Origin: Toxonevra muliebris
Lineage: Eukaryota > Arthropoda > Insecta > Diptera > Pallopteridae
Length of the DNA: 64,000 bases
Assembly (NCBI GenBank): GCA_963691655.1
Contig: OY829326.1
Span: 83,073,235-83,137,234, forward strand
Reading direction: 5' to 3'
How positions within the stretch are numbered: the stretch's first letter is position 1; every line of letters starts with the position of its first letter. Positions 32,971 to 44,690 of the stretch are shown piece after piece. The notes under the pieces are model-generated. The model made no database searches. It was not told where the DNA came from and saw nothing but the letters and a program-made list of their open reading frames with translations. The translations under genes were made by a program, and so were the position numbers.

Positions 32971-33294
32971 TTGTGATAGTTGCCTAATTTCAACAATCTA
33001 TATAAGTGAAAATACTTTAAAGTAAATGAGAATTACAAGGACAGTTATTTTCACTGAATAGTATTATTGAAAGGAACTACCACTACCGTTCTATGTACTT
33101 TTTGCCATTCTTCTTTGACACTTGTATTACTTGGTCAGATTTTCTAAATTTTTTATTGGAATTTTTTTTTTGCAAATTAGGTGGAGAAAAGTGTATATTA
33201 AAAAATGGTTTATCTCTTTGTTTTTAATAACTTTCCTTCAGACATCAAATTCGTATTTGTTAAAATAAAGAAATTTCTTAATAGCCCCTGAAGA

Positions 33295-33355
33295 CCCCAT
33301 TTTCCGACTTCAGGTTCACATTGTGGGAGATCTAGATGTGATGGGGAAAAACTGA
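33295..33355 (+). repeat. 60-bp dispersed repeat, copy 1
   Basis: Starts ccccattttccgacttcagg and includes cacattgtgggaga and agatgtgatgg. An inverted copy of about 90 percent identity by eye is at 53906-53967. The family is unknown. Confidence 0.65.
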
Positions 33356-34122
33356 CCGCAGTCGTGATAAAACTGTTTTAAAAGAAAAAATGCATTGATG
33401 TTAAAAAATGCTATAGTTTCGTAAATAATGACTTTTTCATTAACAAATATATGCTTGAAATTTGTGTAATGAAATTCTCTATAAGATAAAAAGGCTAACT
33501 TTTTGTCACCCATATAATTATTTTGAGATATAGGGTTTCAAACTGAAATTTGTTGGAAAAAGAACGAAAAAAGTGATTTTCTTTCCTATTTTCGATCATA
33601 ACAGCAATATTGCTGTTACTATTGCTTGCGTTCAGAAAACGACCTCTGCTCAGCAACATGTTCAGCTGAAGTATCAGAAAAATAATACGCTCAATGAAAT
33701 GACTACTGCTCAATATAATTTTTGTTAATCATAAAGTGATCAATTTGCGTTCATAAGGGGCCAATCGAAGAAAATCATTAGGATATTCGGATTCTATGGA
33801 AAATTTTACTATAGAAAATGTTATCGCCGCTCGTTGTGGAAAATCTTGTTGAGTAGTGTTATTTATGCGATTACAACTTAATTTCAGCTTTGTTGTGTAT
33901 ATAATAACGTCAAAGTGTGGTCAGCGAAAGTTTTTATTGAAATAAAATGTATATTTTAAATATTCGAATGGCTCGAATAACCCTACTAAAACAACCGGTT
34001 TTCGAATAGGACGAATAGTGAAGTTTTTTAAGAAACCGGTTCGGTTACATTTCAATTTTAACCGGTTACCCGGATTCGGTTTTGATCACAAATATACATA
34101 CTCACATATAATACTCTTACAG

Positions 34123-34289
34123 AGACAGACACATATTTCATGGCCGATTTACCAAAAGAGGAACAAATAGCTTGGCTCTGGGCACTAATATTCGCTTTTG
34201 CAACACCTGAAGTTTTTACATTTTTCCGCGCTCTTCGAATTTGTATTTTTAAAGGCGTTAAGTCACCTAATTGGTTGGAAGTTCTTTTG
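34123..34289 (+). CDS. Chs2: Chitin synthase, exon 3
   Basis: This exon encodes residues 97-152, including EEQIAWLWALIFAFATPEVF and FFRALRICIFKGVKSPNWLE. These match the chitin synthase second membrane segment with its ERI-WIW...FAVPE and RSxRICFFK motifs. Phase fits exon 2 (G|AG) and exon 4 (phase 0; donor GTATGC). Two acceptors six bases apart, after 34122 and after 34128, both keep the frame. The first has the better pyrimidine tract. Confidence 0.85.
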
Positions 34290-34735
34290 GTATGCATATA
34301 TAGGAAAAGTTAAAAAGCAAGTCTATTTTTATACGAGGAAACTAATTGCTTGCGACTGTCGAATTGTGTTGGAAAGAGGGGTTGAGACGTCTTACCATCA
34401 GATTTGACAGTGGCAAGTAACTAGTTTCTTTGTCCAATAGCAGACAGTCCAGCATGAAAGAAACAAGTTTTGAAAATGGATTCTTGATAGAAATCAAAAA
34501 CATTTAATTTAAATCTTAGACGGGTCTAAAGTTTGACCATTTTTGAACAATAAAACCTAAAATATATTGGTTACTTTCGCGTTTAGTTAAGGTTTAAATA
34601 TTCACCAATATTCACCATAGCCAAAACTAAAAAATTTTTGAGCCCTATCAGAATCCACTTTCAGAACCTTTTTATTTTTGAAAAATTTAATTTTTGTCGG
34701 ATAGTGTACTTCAATTGTTTTGCTATCATCTATAG

Positions 34736-34862
34736 GTTATTCTATTCGAGATGTTACATGTAATCGGGTTGGCGGTATTAACGTTTGTGGTGCTACCGCA
34801 GTTGGACTCGAGTAACGGTTTAATGCTTTGTAATAGTGTGTGTTTTGTTCCAGCATTACTAA
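34736..34862 (+). CDS. Chs2: Chitin synthase, exon 4
   Basis: The exon reads VILFEMLHVIGLAVLTFVVL, PQLDSSNGLMLCNSVCFVPA and LLS, a membrane segment and loop. It parallels the family's FE-LHVLGLS-L-FVVLPxLD and LTNCVCFVP. It ends with a lone A before donor GTGAGT, completed as AAT by exon 5. Confidence 0.88.
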
Positions 34863-34948
34863 GTGAGTATATTTTTTGTTTACATTACTATTATTTGTTA
34901 AGCTCGCACAATATATTAAAGTGCGCCGAAGCCCATACAAAAAAGGTA

Positions 34949-36378
34949 AGGGAATGTGGGGAATTTCGAACCATGGGGAATGTCGAACCATTAGTTTTAT
35001 CTGCATTATGTGACATTCGATCTATACGAAACTTTAGCCATCGTATTATTTCAGCTTCATCTCATTTTTTCATTAGCATTCGAGCCGATGAGACGTATTT
35101 TGTGCTGTCTGCTATAATCAAGTGATTTTTGAGATTCCAAAAGTGTTTTTGCGTTTTAAAAATTACATTGCTTTTTCAACATTTTTGCGTAAAAAACCAA
35201 GCAGTTAAATATTTTTCAAATCATTGTGTCTGAATATTATTTACAGTCAAAAAAGTTTTTTTGCATGAAATTTGGTTCTGCGATTCATGGGTGGCTATTT
35301 TGTAAAACACAGCTTCTGGAGACTGTCGAACCACTTTGTTATATAGTAAATTATCGACAAAAAATTAGTTATAGGTAGTTTTTGAACTATTTTTTGAATT
35401 TTTTAGTAATTTAACATCAATATGCCGCATTACGTTGCTAAACATGATCGATCAGATGATCTCCAAGAATATTTAGCGGCCATAAAGGAGATTAAAATCG
35501 ACAAGAAATCGTCACGAACTGTTGCCAATGGTCGTGGCTTATCCCGATCCAGAATAATGCGCTATTTGAAGAATTTTAATATCTGAAGCTTCAACATCTG
35601 AAGTGGCCAGCATATCTGGTACATCATTTGCTTATCTACATAATGCGTTAAAAGCTGTTGGTCCAGTAAAGCAAGATACACCGGCCAAAAAGTCAAATCG
35701 AGGTCACAAGCCGATGCAAACAAGCATTTTGACATCGCCTGAAGTGGTAAGCGATTTGCAACAAAAAGCTGTAACAAGCGCAAGCAGGCGCAAAAACAGA
35801 AAGATGCAAAGGCCAATCCAGCAAAAAAACAAAAAATTCAGGCTTCAATAACATCAAAGAAGAAGCAGCAAGAGCCAAAAACTTCTGATAAAGGCGTAGA
35901 TCTTGATTCTTGCATCATTTGCGGCAAAAATTGGCTAGGAAGCAGAACCGAAACAACACGATTTATTGCAACGAGTCCCATCGAGCTGTTCACTTGCGAT
36001 GTGTACACATAACTGGTGGCTATTTCACATGCAAAAACTGCGACTCCGAATAAAAAACATCGATTTTTTCTCTATATTTTTCATTCAAATCTTATGTTTT
36101 TTCATAACGAAATCATAAATAAACGTTTTACATCAATATTTGTTCTAATTTTCTAAATTTGCAAAGTGGTTCGACATTCCCCACGATTTTTCAAAATGAC
36201 AAAATCGAATATTTTGGTATAACTCTTAAAACTTTACAACAAATTTGAATTTTTGAATTCTGCAACTCCCAAAACGTTGCATTTTGCTTCTAGTTTAACC
36301 TCCATTTCCCAAATTTTGAAAAATTACGAGTTTAAGGTGAGTTATCAGTCAAAATCAAAGTGTGGTTCGACATTCCCC
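34949..36378 (+). mobile_element. pogo-like DNA transposon relic
   Basis: The element sits between TA dinucleotides (34947-34948 and 36379-36380). Its ends carry repeated 16-mers GGGGAATNTCGAACCA: two in direct order on the left (34965-34993) and two inverted on the right (36167-36182 and 36363-36378), an arrangement known from pogo/Tigger elements. Inside, from 35423, a frame reads MPHYVAKHDRSDDLQEYLAA, then SSRTVANGRGLSRSRIMRYL, a Psq-type helix-turn-helix. After stops and a frameshift come a Lys/Gln-rich stretch (35600-35850) and a cysteine pair with CIICGKNWLG. The DDE catalytic core is missing. Confidence 0.7.
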
Positions 36379-37479
36379 TATTTGTTGTACATCTAAAAAT
36401 GAAACTCGGTTTATTTTATGATGATCGCCAAAATATTATGGCCCAGTGATTACAGTTTTTACAACTTACAGACTCGAAATAATGTCAGTTGTAATTTTAG
36501 TGATACGATTTCTATGAAAATTAAAATACTTCCGTTATTTTTTGTTGAATTTTTTGGTAGATTTTTCAAATATTTTGTTGCAGAACCTAATCATTTCAAA
36601 GATCTCTTATTTACTATAGATTTTATTTGTCTAAATTTAGACTACAGAAAAAATTTCCCATAAATTAAATATTTAGAGCGTTTGTTAAAATAACTTGAAA
36701 TCATCATAAAATAAACTGGGGTTAATTTTTAGGGCAGTATAATAATAATTTTTTTTCGTGATGCATTTTACAATACATATGCCGAATACTTATACATATT
36801 GTTAGTGAAACTGTGTCTTTTTTGGACACAAACTCGGTGTTTTCTCCTCACATACAGATAATTTGTAAAAAGTTCTGTAAGGTTTTACAGGTAAAACGTT
36901 TGTATGGTTTAGCTTTTGACTTCTGACGTTAGCGAAGTTTGCAGAACGTCAGGGTTCAGCTCTACAAATTTTAAAAAATTGCTAAAACGTTATGATGACC
37001 TCATGGGAAGTTTTTCACGCCAGATTCGTGTTGAGCATGAAAAATTCATTCGGAATCACTAGAAGCCATCTTATTCATACAAGAAAAGTTGAAATTTGGG
37101 GAGCAGTGTATTTGTCGGTTCACTCATCGCACTGCAAAAGTTGACAATCAAAAGTATTACGAATCATAAAGTATACGTTAAAGTAAGTTTAATTCCATTG
37201 AATAACATTCCCAATTCCAAGGAATTGGAAATATTCAATTCCAGTTACAACTCCTTGTAATGGAATTACGTTTTTTTTAATTACTTTCCTGGAAATTATA
37301 ATTAGTAATTAACATTTCCGAGTCCTCAGCTATGTAAATGGAGAAATTTTCAATTTATTTCAATATGTCAAACTTATAGGGTCCTAGAAAGGTCAATGCT
37401 ACTTCTTGGAATTCAACATAAACGGAATTAATTACTTTCGGGTAATTATTTTATATTTTTTTTATTATAATTTTATTAA

Positions 37480-38690
37480 TATTATTAAACAATTGACAAT
37501 ACATTGGTGCTTAAATATAATAATTACATGGAACGTGATAAGTACAAAGGAAATTGTTTAACAATATGTGTCTGCATTCTATAATTCAAAATGAACTAGA
37601 GTCGAATACAGATTTCTTAAGACTATGAGCATAGAAATAAAAATATAAATGTTTAAGTGGAAGGATCTTAAGATTTTTGAAGAGCTCAAAACTATGGCTT
37701 AGACGTTTTTTATTACACATAAGACGAATAATGTGTTTCTGTGAAGATAACAGTGGGTACATTTTGTTGTTGTGAGTACCGCCCTAACAAACCAACCCAT
37801 ATTCTAATTTTGAGTGGAAGATTCCGTAATAAATACAAGTTAATAAATTAATCGAGCAAAATTTCTTGAGAAGGTACATTTGTCTTCTGACTGCCACAGC
37901 ATAACGTTTTAGGGCATTAGTATGTTCCGACTAGCTCATTTTCCAGTCTAATATAAGACCTAGATACTTAAATGTCTTAACACTCTCAATTTGAAAACAC
38001 TTTGAGAGGCAAGCAGTTTTTTCATTGTAAGTAATCTCTGCCAGATTGGTGCCCAGTTTGCGTGATGAAAAATGAAATTGTCACAATTCACATCTTTTCC
38101 AGCTATATTGAAAAACATTACTTTTGTTTTGCCACTTGGGACTAATTTATGTGCTGCAAACCAATGTCTCAAGATACTTAAATCGTGGTGGATGTTTGCT
38201 GTGAGATCTAGTACTGAATCAGCTGCGTACGTACAAGCCGTATCGTCCGCAAAAGCTACCGTTTTGCTTGCGAATTTCATAGAGAAAACACAATTTATGT
38301 AGACTAAAAATAGTACAGGGCCTAGCACTGACCCTTGAGGAATGCCTGAGTTTATTACTATAGTTGAACCAACCTTGCCATTTACTTTTACACTTTGAAT
38401 TCTATTATTCAAATATGAAATCAACCACTTGTGTACACAACCTCTAAAATCACACTTGAATAATTTTTCCAACAAGATTTTGTGGTTGACTGTTTCAAAA
38501 GCTTTGGTTATATCAACAAAAAGTGCCGCAGATTCTTTTTTATTATTAAGATTATTATAAATATTAGTGCAAAAAGATAAATCCAATTCTAAAACCGAAT
38601 TGACATTCACTAAAGTATTTGGTTTATTTAAAAAATTTACAATTCTTATTTTTAATGCTTTTTCAAACACCTTGGAAAACACAGGTAAAA
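37480..38690 (-). mobile_element. Jockey-like LINE, reverse transcriptase relic
   Basis: An open frame at 38682-37960 has ALFVDITKAFETVNHKILLE (motif A), NSGIPQGSVLGPVLFLVYIN and VAFADDTACTYAADS (catalytic FADD). The C-terminal part goes on in other frames down to about 37500 (KTFKYLGLILDWKM, FHSKLEYGLVC, LPLKHLYFYFYAHSLKK), typical of Jockey/CR1 ends. Both termini are missing or decayed. It lies antisense in the chitin synthase intron. Confidence 0.85.
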
Positions 38691-38841
38691 TATTTCAGTC
38701 TTTTTAAAATTTACTTCCACGAAAGTAGTTGTTTACATAAGAGATGAGCAGTTCCTTTCCTTTCAAGTACTTTTTCATACTTTTAATTACAAATTACAAT
38801 TGGACATTAACAAGAATGGAATTGAGAAAAAGAAATTAATA

Positions 38842-39357
38842 ACAGGCTTATTCTTAGGTAGGTGACAAAACTCACCGCATTGACAATAGAACATTCTATG
38901 TCAATTGGCTCTTTTTCGTATTCATAACAAAATTCAAAAGCTCAAAAAGGGTCAATTGTCATAAAAATTATGATCATCGCATATGCAGGTAACAAGCAAA
39001 AATTGCAGAAACAAAATTAGTTTATTTGGATTTTGTTTACATTTTTTTAGAGACAATCACCTTAAAATGGATGAACTTATAAATGTAAAGTATTGTGTTT
39101 ATTATGAAATAAAAAAATTAAAAATAAATCAGAAGCCACTCTCTAGTCGGGAATCAAACCCGGAACCCCCCAGATGAGAGTCTGGCACGCTGCCACCAGG
39201 CAACAGAAAGAATTAAATTGAATGCGTAGCTATTTTGGTGAAATATAAAGCTTTATGCTTGTCACATTCGATCAAGAATTCATAAAATTCAGGTGACATA
39301 AAAATGACAAAATTTCGGTGATAATCAGGTTTGTCACCTAGCTAAAAATAAGTCTGT
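38842..39357. mobile_element. Inverted-repeat element enclosing a tRNA-like segment
   Basis: The left end ACAGGCTTATTCTTAGGTAG (38842 on) continues GTGACAAA. The right end is its inverse with a few changes (39330-39357). Between them, at 39123-39210 on the minus strand, lies a tRNA-like block with a perfect B box (GGTTTGATTCC) and an A-box-like TGGTGGCAGCG. The anticodon arm has no standard 7-base loop, so it is not a working tRNA gene. It is either a SINE inside a MITE or a composite. Confidence 0.55.
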
Positions 39358-39373
39358 AATTCTATTACAAGGG

Positions 39374-42300
39374 ATCAGAAATGTTAGGTTAGGTAATACT
39401 GGCTAGCCGAAGCCACGCATAGACCTTTAGGTCCTTAGCGATACCAGATAGGAGTCCTAGGAATTATTTATCGAGTGTATACGTCATTTAAAATGCGAGT
39501 GTGGTTAGTAAACTTTAAAAGACAGTTCATCCCCAGTTTAGCGACTTCGTTCAGACCCTTAAACTGTGGAGCTCCTAAGTGCGTTAATCGAGTTCTAGTG
39601 AGCGCGGGACAGTAGCAAAGAAGATGCTCTAGAGTTTCCCTCGCATCTTGCTCCATACATTTCCTGAAATTATCATTGTCGGTTAGTTTTAATTTAAGCG
39701 CGTGCGTTGCCACCAAACAATGGCCAGTTAGTACTCCAATTACTGTTATGCAGTCCTTACGATTGAACGATATAACAGATTTTGCGTACCTCTCGCTGTA
39801 GAGGACTTTAGCGATTTTACATGTAAGTATATTTCTCCACCTAGCTTTCGCTTTCTTCCACATGCGTGCTTCTAGGTTACAATTAGCTACTTGCAGAGGC
39901 ATCAGTACTTCGCTGATTTGATCCTCGCGATTTTGTCGATAATCTCATTTCCATCTATGCCTTTGTGACTAGGTACCCAATAGATACACAGCCTACGCTT
40001 AGTAGTCAGTTTCTCCATTGCTGCCCTGCACTGAAGAACAGTTTTGGATGATGTCCAGTGCGATGTCAACGCTTTTATAGCTTATTGACTATCTATATAT
40101 ATGTTTATTGTTGAGTTGATCGTGACAACACTGTTTGCAAGCTCCGCAGCCTTCCTAGCTTTTGCTGCCCGATTTTCTACGAAGAGATCAATTTGAGGCA
40201 GGTTGAGAATAGTTTCAAGAGCTGCCGTTGGAGTTGTTCTCATAGCTCCCGTGATACATAGCGCGGACAGCCGCTGAACCTTTTCCAAAGGCTTGATATA
40301 CGTTTTCTTTTTAGTTATAGTAGACCATACCAAAACACCGTAGAGCAGTAAAGGTCTAACAATGGCTGTGTAGCACCAATGCATAAGAGAGGGTGGCAGA
40401 CCCCATGTGCTTCCACAGCAATTTGCTGTCCACAACTACCCCTAGATATTTGGTATAGGTTTTTAGAGTCAGTTTGGTGCTGTTTAAACTTGGTGGCACC
40501 CATGCGGGGATCTTGTACTTTCTTGTAAAAAGTACTAAGTCCGTTTTATCCGCATTTAAGCCTAACCCGGCACTGGTCGCCCAGTTGTGAATGGTCTTGA
40601 GAGTGTCGCGCATAACTGAGCTGAGAGTATTCAGGCATCTTCCCACCATTATTAGAGCAATGTCGTCTGCATATGCTACTAATTTTGGGGCTTTGCCATC
40701 GAAGAGAGTTAGAATTTTGTTGACAACTTACAGCCTTTCGTATATGCGTGTTGTGCTTTTGACAGATAATCGGGATTGATTGTGTCCTCTATATAAGCTG
40801 TCAATATTTTCACGAAAGTTTTAGGGAGAAAGGAAGTGAGACTAATCGGTCTATAGTCCTTCGAGTAGAGATGGCTGCTTTTACCTGCCTTGGGTATAAA
40901 CACAACTCTCGCTACTCTCCAGGCTACAGGAACGTAATTAAATCTTAAACAACCTTTACAGATATGTCTTAGCCATGGAGTTACAAGGTCCTTTTGTAAC
41001 ATGGCAGGAAATATTCCATCGAGTCCAGGTGATTTAAATGGTTCAAAAGAGCTTATTGCCCATTCTAACCTGCTTTTAGTGATTATGTTTGCCGGTGCAG
41101 ATCCTACACCATTCCTGACTGGTTCGTCGCCAATCGCGACTCTACACCCCGAGAAGTGAATATTAGTTAGATCTTTAAGCGATTGGTTACAAGGTTTCGT
41201 CCACTCGCCGATTTCTTTCTTGACAAGATTGGGCATGGTTGGGTGCTTTAATAGCAGTTTCCTCGCCACTTCCACCGTTTTTTCCATGCCCCACAAAATT
41301 CCTTCCAAGAGTCTCTTTTGGCGATGCGCACTTCTTTCTTATATTGCTTTAGCACATCCCTTTACTCCCTCCAGCATTCCTCACTGTCATATAGCACCTT
41401 TGGGAACCCAACTCCTTCTTCAACCAAGGTGGTTTGGATTTGCGCTTGGTGCGCACAGGAGGACAAGAGATGTGATAAGCCTTGTTGAGAGCTTTGGTAG
41501 GTGTTCCGAGTTGTACCTTGAGTTCTGTTTAATTCCCTATTCAAAATTTTTCCGTAAAGGTCCCAGTTTGTACATCTTGGATTCCTTAGAACTTTACTAA
41601 TTTGAGTAGGATAGTAATTAACTTTGAAGCTTAAATACCTGAGATCCGAAAACAAAGGAGTTTCAAGCTCCATCCATTCTTTGACCATAGTATTATTACT
41701 TGTAGAGAGTTATATCGAGAACATTTACAGAGGTCGGTCCAATATACGTTGGTTTCTCACCCCGATTAGCGATATCGAGATTACTTTGTAATATATATGT
41801 TAAGAGTGACTCACCTCTTTCATTGGTATCGGCGCTTCCCAAACCGTGTGGTGCGTTGGTGCGTCTTGTTCGTGTGGCATATAGCAGGACGCAAAGGAGT
41901 AACGGCTCATCCTTGTCGTCCTCTAATGTCACTAACGTCAGATCATCTGTGGAGAGAGGCTAGAATATACGAGTTGAAACTTTTTCTTACCATTATAACT
42001 GCTCTTACCTTGTTCGTAACGTTCGGAGTAAATGTGTGAAAGTTTGGTGACTTTAGTCCAGATACCACGTTACCCGAGGCTATCCATGGTTCCTGGACTA
42101 AAGCCCACGATATCTTCCCAAACCGTGCGTATAATAGATCCTCGGCCTTCTTGTTGATCTGGAGGATGTAGTTCTGTTCCAAACCCTCCTTGTTAGGCTT
42201 GGCGACATGTAACACCCTCCAATCTCCGGTTGGCACATCAGGAGATCGCTTTAGGTAGCGATGGGATGTCGTTCCTGGTCTAAGAGTGTTCCAACAACTC

Positions 42301-43627
42301 CCTTCAGCCATGCAAGCAATGGATCATCATTGCACTTTAATATCTTTACTCCGTTAAACCACCCTGCTCCATCGAAAGACGGCATTGGTGCGTTTAATTC
42401 GGGGGTCATTGTCACGATCATGGCATCCAGTAGCTTCATCTCCACCACTCTCCACCGTTCCTGAGTCATTTGTCCAAGCGGATCTCCACGGTCGATGAGC
42501 GCCACGATCAAATGTCGTTTGGCCACTTCTCTAGCCACGGCCGCCGCTTTGGACGTTATTGGCTTTTCCTGCTCAACAGCCTCCTCTTTCTGCTTAGGTC
42601 TCTTGCTAGAGAGACCTTCGCTTTCCGCGGAGCGCTGACGTTTACTTGCGAGTTCTTCCTCAATCCGGTTTACGTACTTCGGATTCGCAGAAGAACACCA
42701 AGCTTTAGTAGAAGACCTGGCCCCTTTCTACCTCGTCTTTTGCCCAAGCCATCCTGTCTTTCTCTTCTTTGGACAGGTCCGACTTGTTCTCCAGATGACC
42801 GCAGCCTTATATCTGGCTTTCGCGGTCTGAGTCTGCAAGGACTATGGCACCAGTACGTTGTAAATTGGCAGTAGTAGTACAACTACTGGGACCTGCTCCG
42901 ATCCCAGTAGAGGTGTAGTCGCTGGCGATATGGCTTACCTCGAGTTGTAGACCATTTTCCAGGTCACCCATCAAATCACCGTGCCCGCCGGTAGTAGCCA
43001 GATGCATCCTTCGCCGCCCCAATTCAGTTTTGTTTTCGGGGAACCACCCTTAGCATTTTTAGTTTACTGCCACACTTTTCCTCGACTAGATTAGGCAATA
43101 ATCTCACATGCAATCCCATTGGAAGCAGCTCGAAGTTCGAAGCCGCATTCCTTTGGAGAATACATGTGAGAGTCTTCCCTATTCCTTGCTAGACCCCACC
43201 ACCCATGCCGAACTGCATCACGCCAACCAAGGTACAAGCCTCGAAAGTACATAATGCGACTCAGCGTGAATAGGTGACGCCAGCATTTGCCGAGGAGGTT
43301 TATTTAAGAGGGTGCGCTCCCTCCGCCTGGGCTATTTTAGCCAGTTGCCAGCCAAATATACGATGTGCCCTGATACCACTGTTTAATGTTACCAGAAAAA
43401 TAACAGGTCACATTGGACATCTGACGTACAACTGTTTCCAGCCGCCATCACGAGGAGTTGATAGCCCACACTACTATCATATCACTCAATTACGGCACGC
43501 ACTCACACTGCATTGAAGAGTCGTGAACAGAGTCGCAGAACCCCAACCGTATTCACAACTCCCCAGTGCAGTGCAGGTTGTTAGTCCCCTTGAATGTCTG
43601 ATAGCCTGACGGCCATCAGAAATGTTA
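39374..43627 (-). mobile_element. LOA-like LINE with 13-bp target duplication, internally deleted
   Basis: The flanking duplication ATCAGAAATGTTA is exact (39374-39386 and 43615-43627). In coding order on the minus strand: an ORF1-like part (42538-42251: YALIDR-like VALIDRGDPLGQMTQERW), an endonuclease part (42311-41700: LVQEPWIASGNVVSGL, then SADTNERGESLLTYIL), a reverse transcriptase start (41308-40709: KSPGLDGIFPAMLQKD, YRPISLTSFLPKTFVKI), a YADD block near 40660 (LVAYADDIALIMVGRC), an RNase H remnant near 39910-40110 and a C-terminal part (39902-39468). The RT stretch between the fingers and YADD is gone at about 40709-40720. Many frameshifts; dead copy. Confidence 0.85.
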
Positions 43628-43860
43628 ATTACCAAGTAAAATTCCAAGGAATTAGAATTGAGGAGGAATTCAATTCCTTAACTAATCATTACTACCCAGC
43701 TTTGTTTGATTTGACTACTCTATATATGATTGTATGCACATTTTTCATCGTACCTGTACCTGTATACAACCTATTCTGCGGGATCCTTTGTTTACGAACC
43801 ACGAAAAATTGTGTAAATAGTTCTAAAGAGGTACTCGAACTGGTAGATATTTTAAATTTG

Positions 43861-43985
43861 ACAATTGAAAAGTAAGACAAACATTTTAGAGATGCATTTT
43901 ACAAAATGGGTGCAGAATTGAAATTTCGCAGTAAATGATAAGTATCTACTACTTTTTATTGCTTAGAAACAAAATTTTATTAGTA
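43861..43985 (+). repeat. Fragment of the CCATGG-ended element
   Basis: The words acattttagagatgcatttt and acaaaatgggtgcag, then gtatctactactttttattg, match one end of the family at 23079-23544. The rest is missing. Confidence 0.5.
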
Positions 43986-43999
43986 GGAGGTGGAACGGT

Positions 44000-44454
44000 G
44001 GGAGAGATGGAACCCTTGCGCTATCTCTTGAAGCTGCTAATTACGAATTTATAAAGGGTGCTTTTGTCAATCGCAAACTAGAAAACCAAGTTTTTTCGCG
44101 ATCTCTTGTATGCGTAATCATTATAAGAGCCAAAATTTTTCTCACACTAAGTTTGTCACCCATTTATCATCATTTAATCGCTTTGAGATGTAGCTTGAGT
44201 GCTTACCTTGAAGCCTGTTGACCACAAGTTGTAGGTCATGTGGGAATGCATTTTTGATTTTTGGTGCATTTTTCATTTTCCCTTACAGCCGATAATTGTA
44301 ATGGCACTTTTAAGCACCGTGGGTCGACAAAGGGTTAGAATAAACGATCTGGTTTGCAGTATTTAGTTCTTATATTCCAATTTCGGAGCATATTTTTCTC
44401 ATTTTATGGGGGATAAAAGGTGTTCCATCTCACCCGCAAGATTCCATCTCTCCC
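44000..44454. mobile_element. Inverted-repeat element with GGGAGAGATGGAA ends
   Basis: GGGAGAGATGGAACCCTTGCG-type sequence starts at 44000, and its imperfect inverse CGCAAGATTCCATCTCTCCC ends at 44454. An extra gtgagatggaaca-type block lies just inside the right end. No coding sequence. Confidence 0.6.
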
Positions 44455-44690
44455 CGAATCGTCAACTTTTTTTATTTTAATTCGGAAAAATATGATAAAA
44501 TGATAAAACATCGAAACTGCTACGCGCACTTATAAACAAAAGTTCAAAGTAAAGTTTGGTACATCACATGGACTATTCTTGTTATTCCATTTAAATTTGT
44601 GATGATTTAAAAAAAGAGGCTCTCTACCGGAATTATCCTATTACATTGTAAGCTATTTTTTTTATTTTGAAAATGTGAATGGGTTGTTAT

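Larger units (their letters stand above)
25501..34122 (+). other. Chitin synthase intron 2, about 8.6 kb
   Basis: It holds no recognised coding exon. Identifiable pieces are a ggggccattcacatattacg repeat near 26232-26330, an inverted-repeat element (32155-32374), a hammerhead motif on the minus strand (32922-32970), and a 60-bp dispersed repeat (33295-33355). Open frames of up to 123 codons in this stretch match nothing I know and sit in AT-rich noise. Confidence 0.7.

Noticed and set aside
39123..39210. tRNA gene on the minus strand
   Set aside because: The B box is perfect, but the anticodon arm cannot form a normal 7-base loop and the block lies inside a repeat element. A SINE or pseudo-tRNA fits better.
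43594..43875. 93-residue open frame as a gene
   Set aside because: It begins inside the LOA flank and target duplication and continues into AT-rich repeat. No family resemblance.
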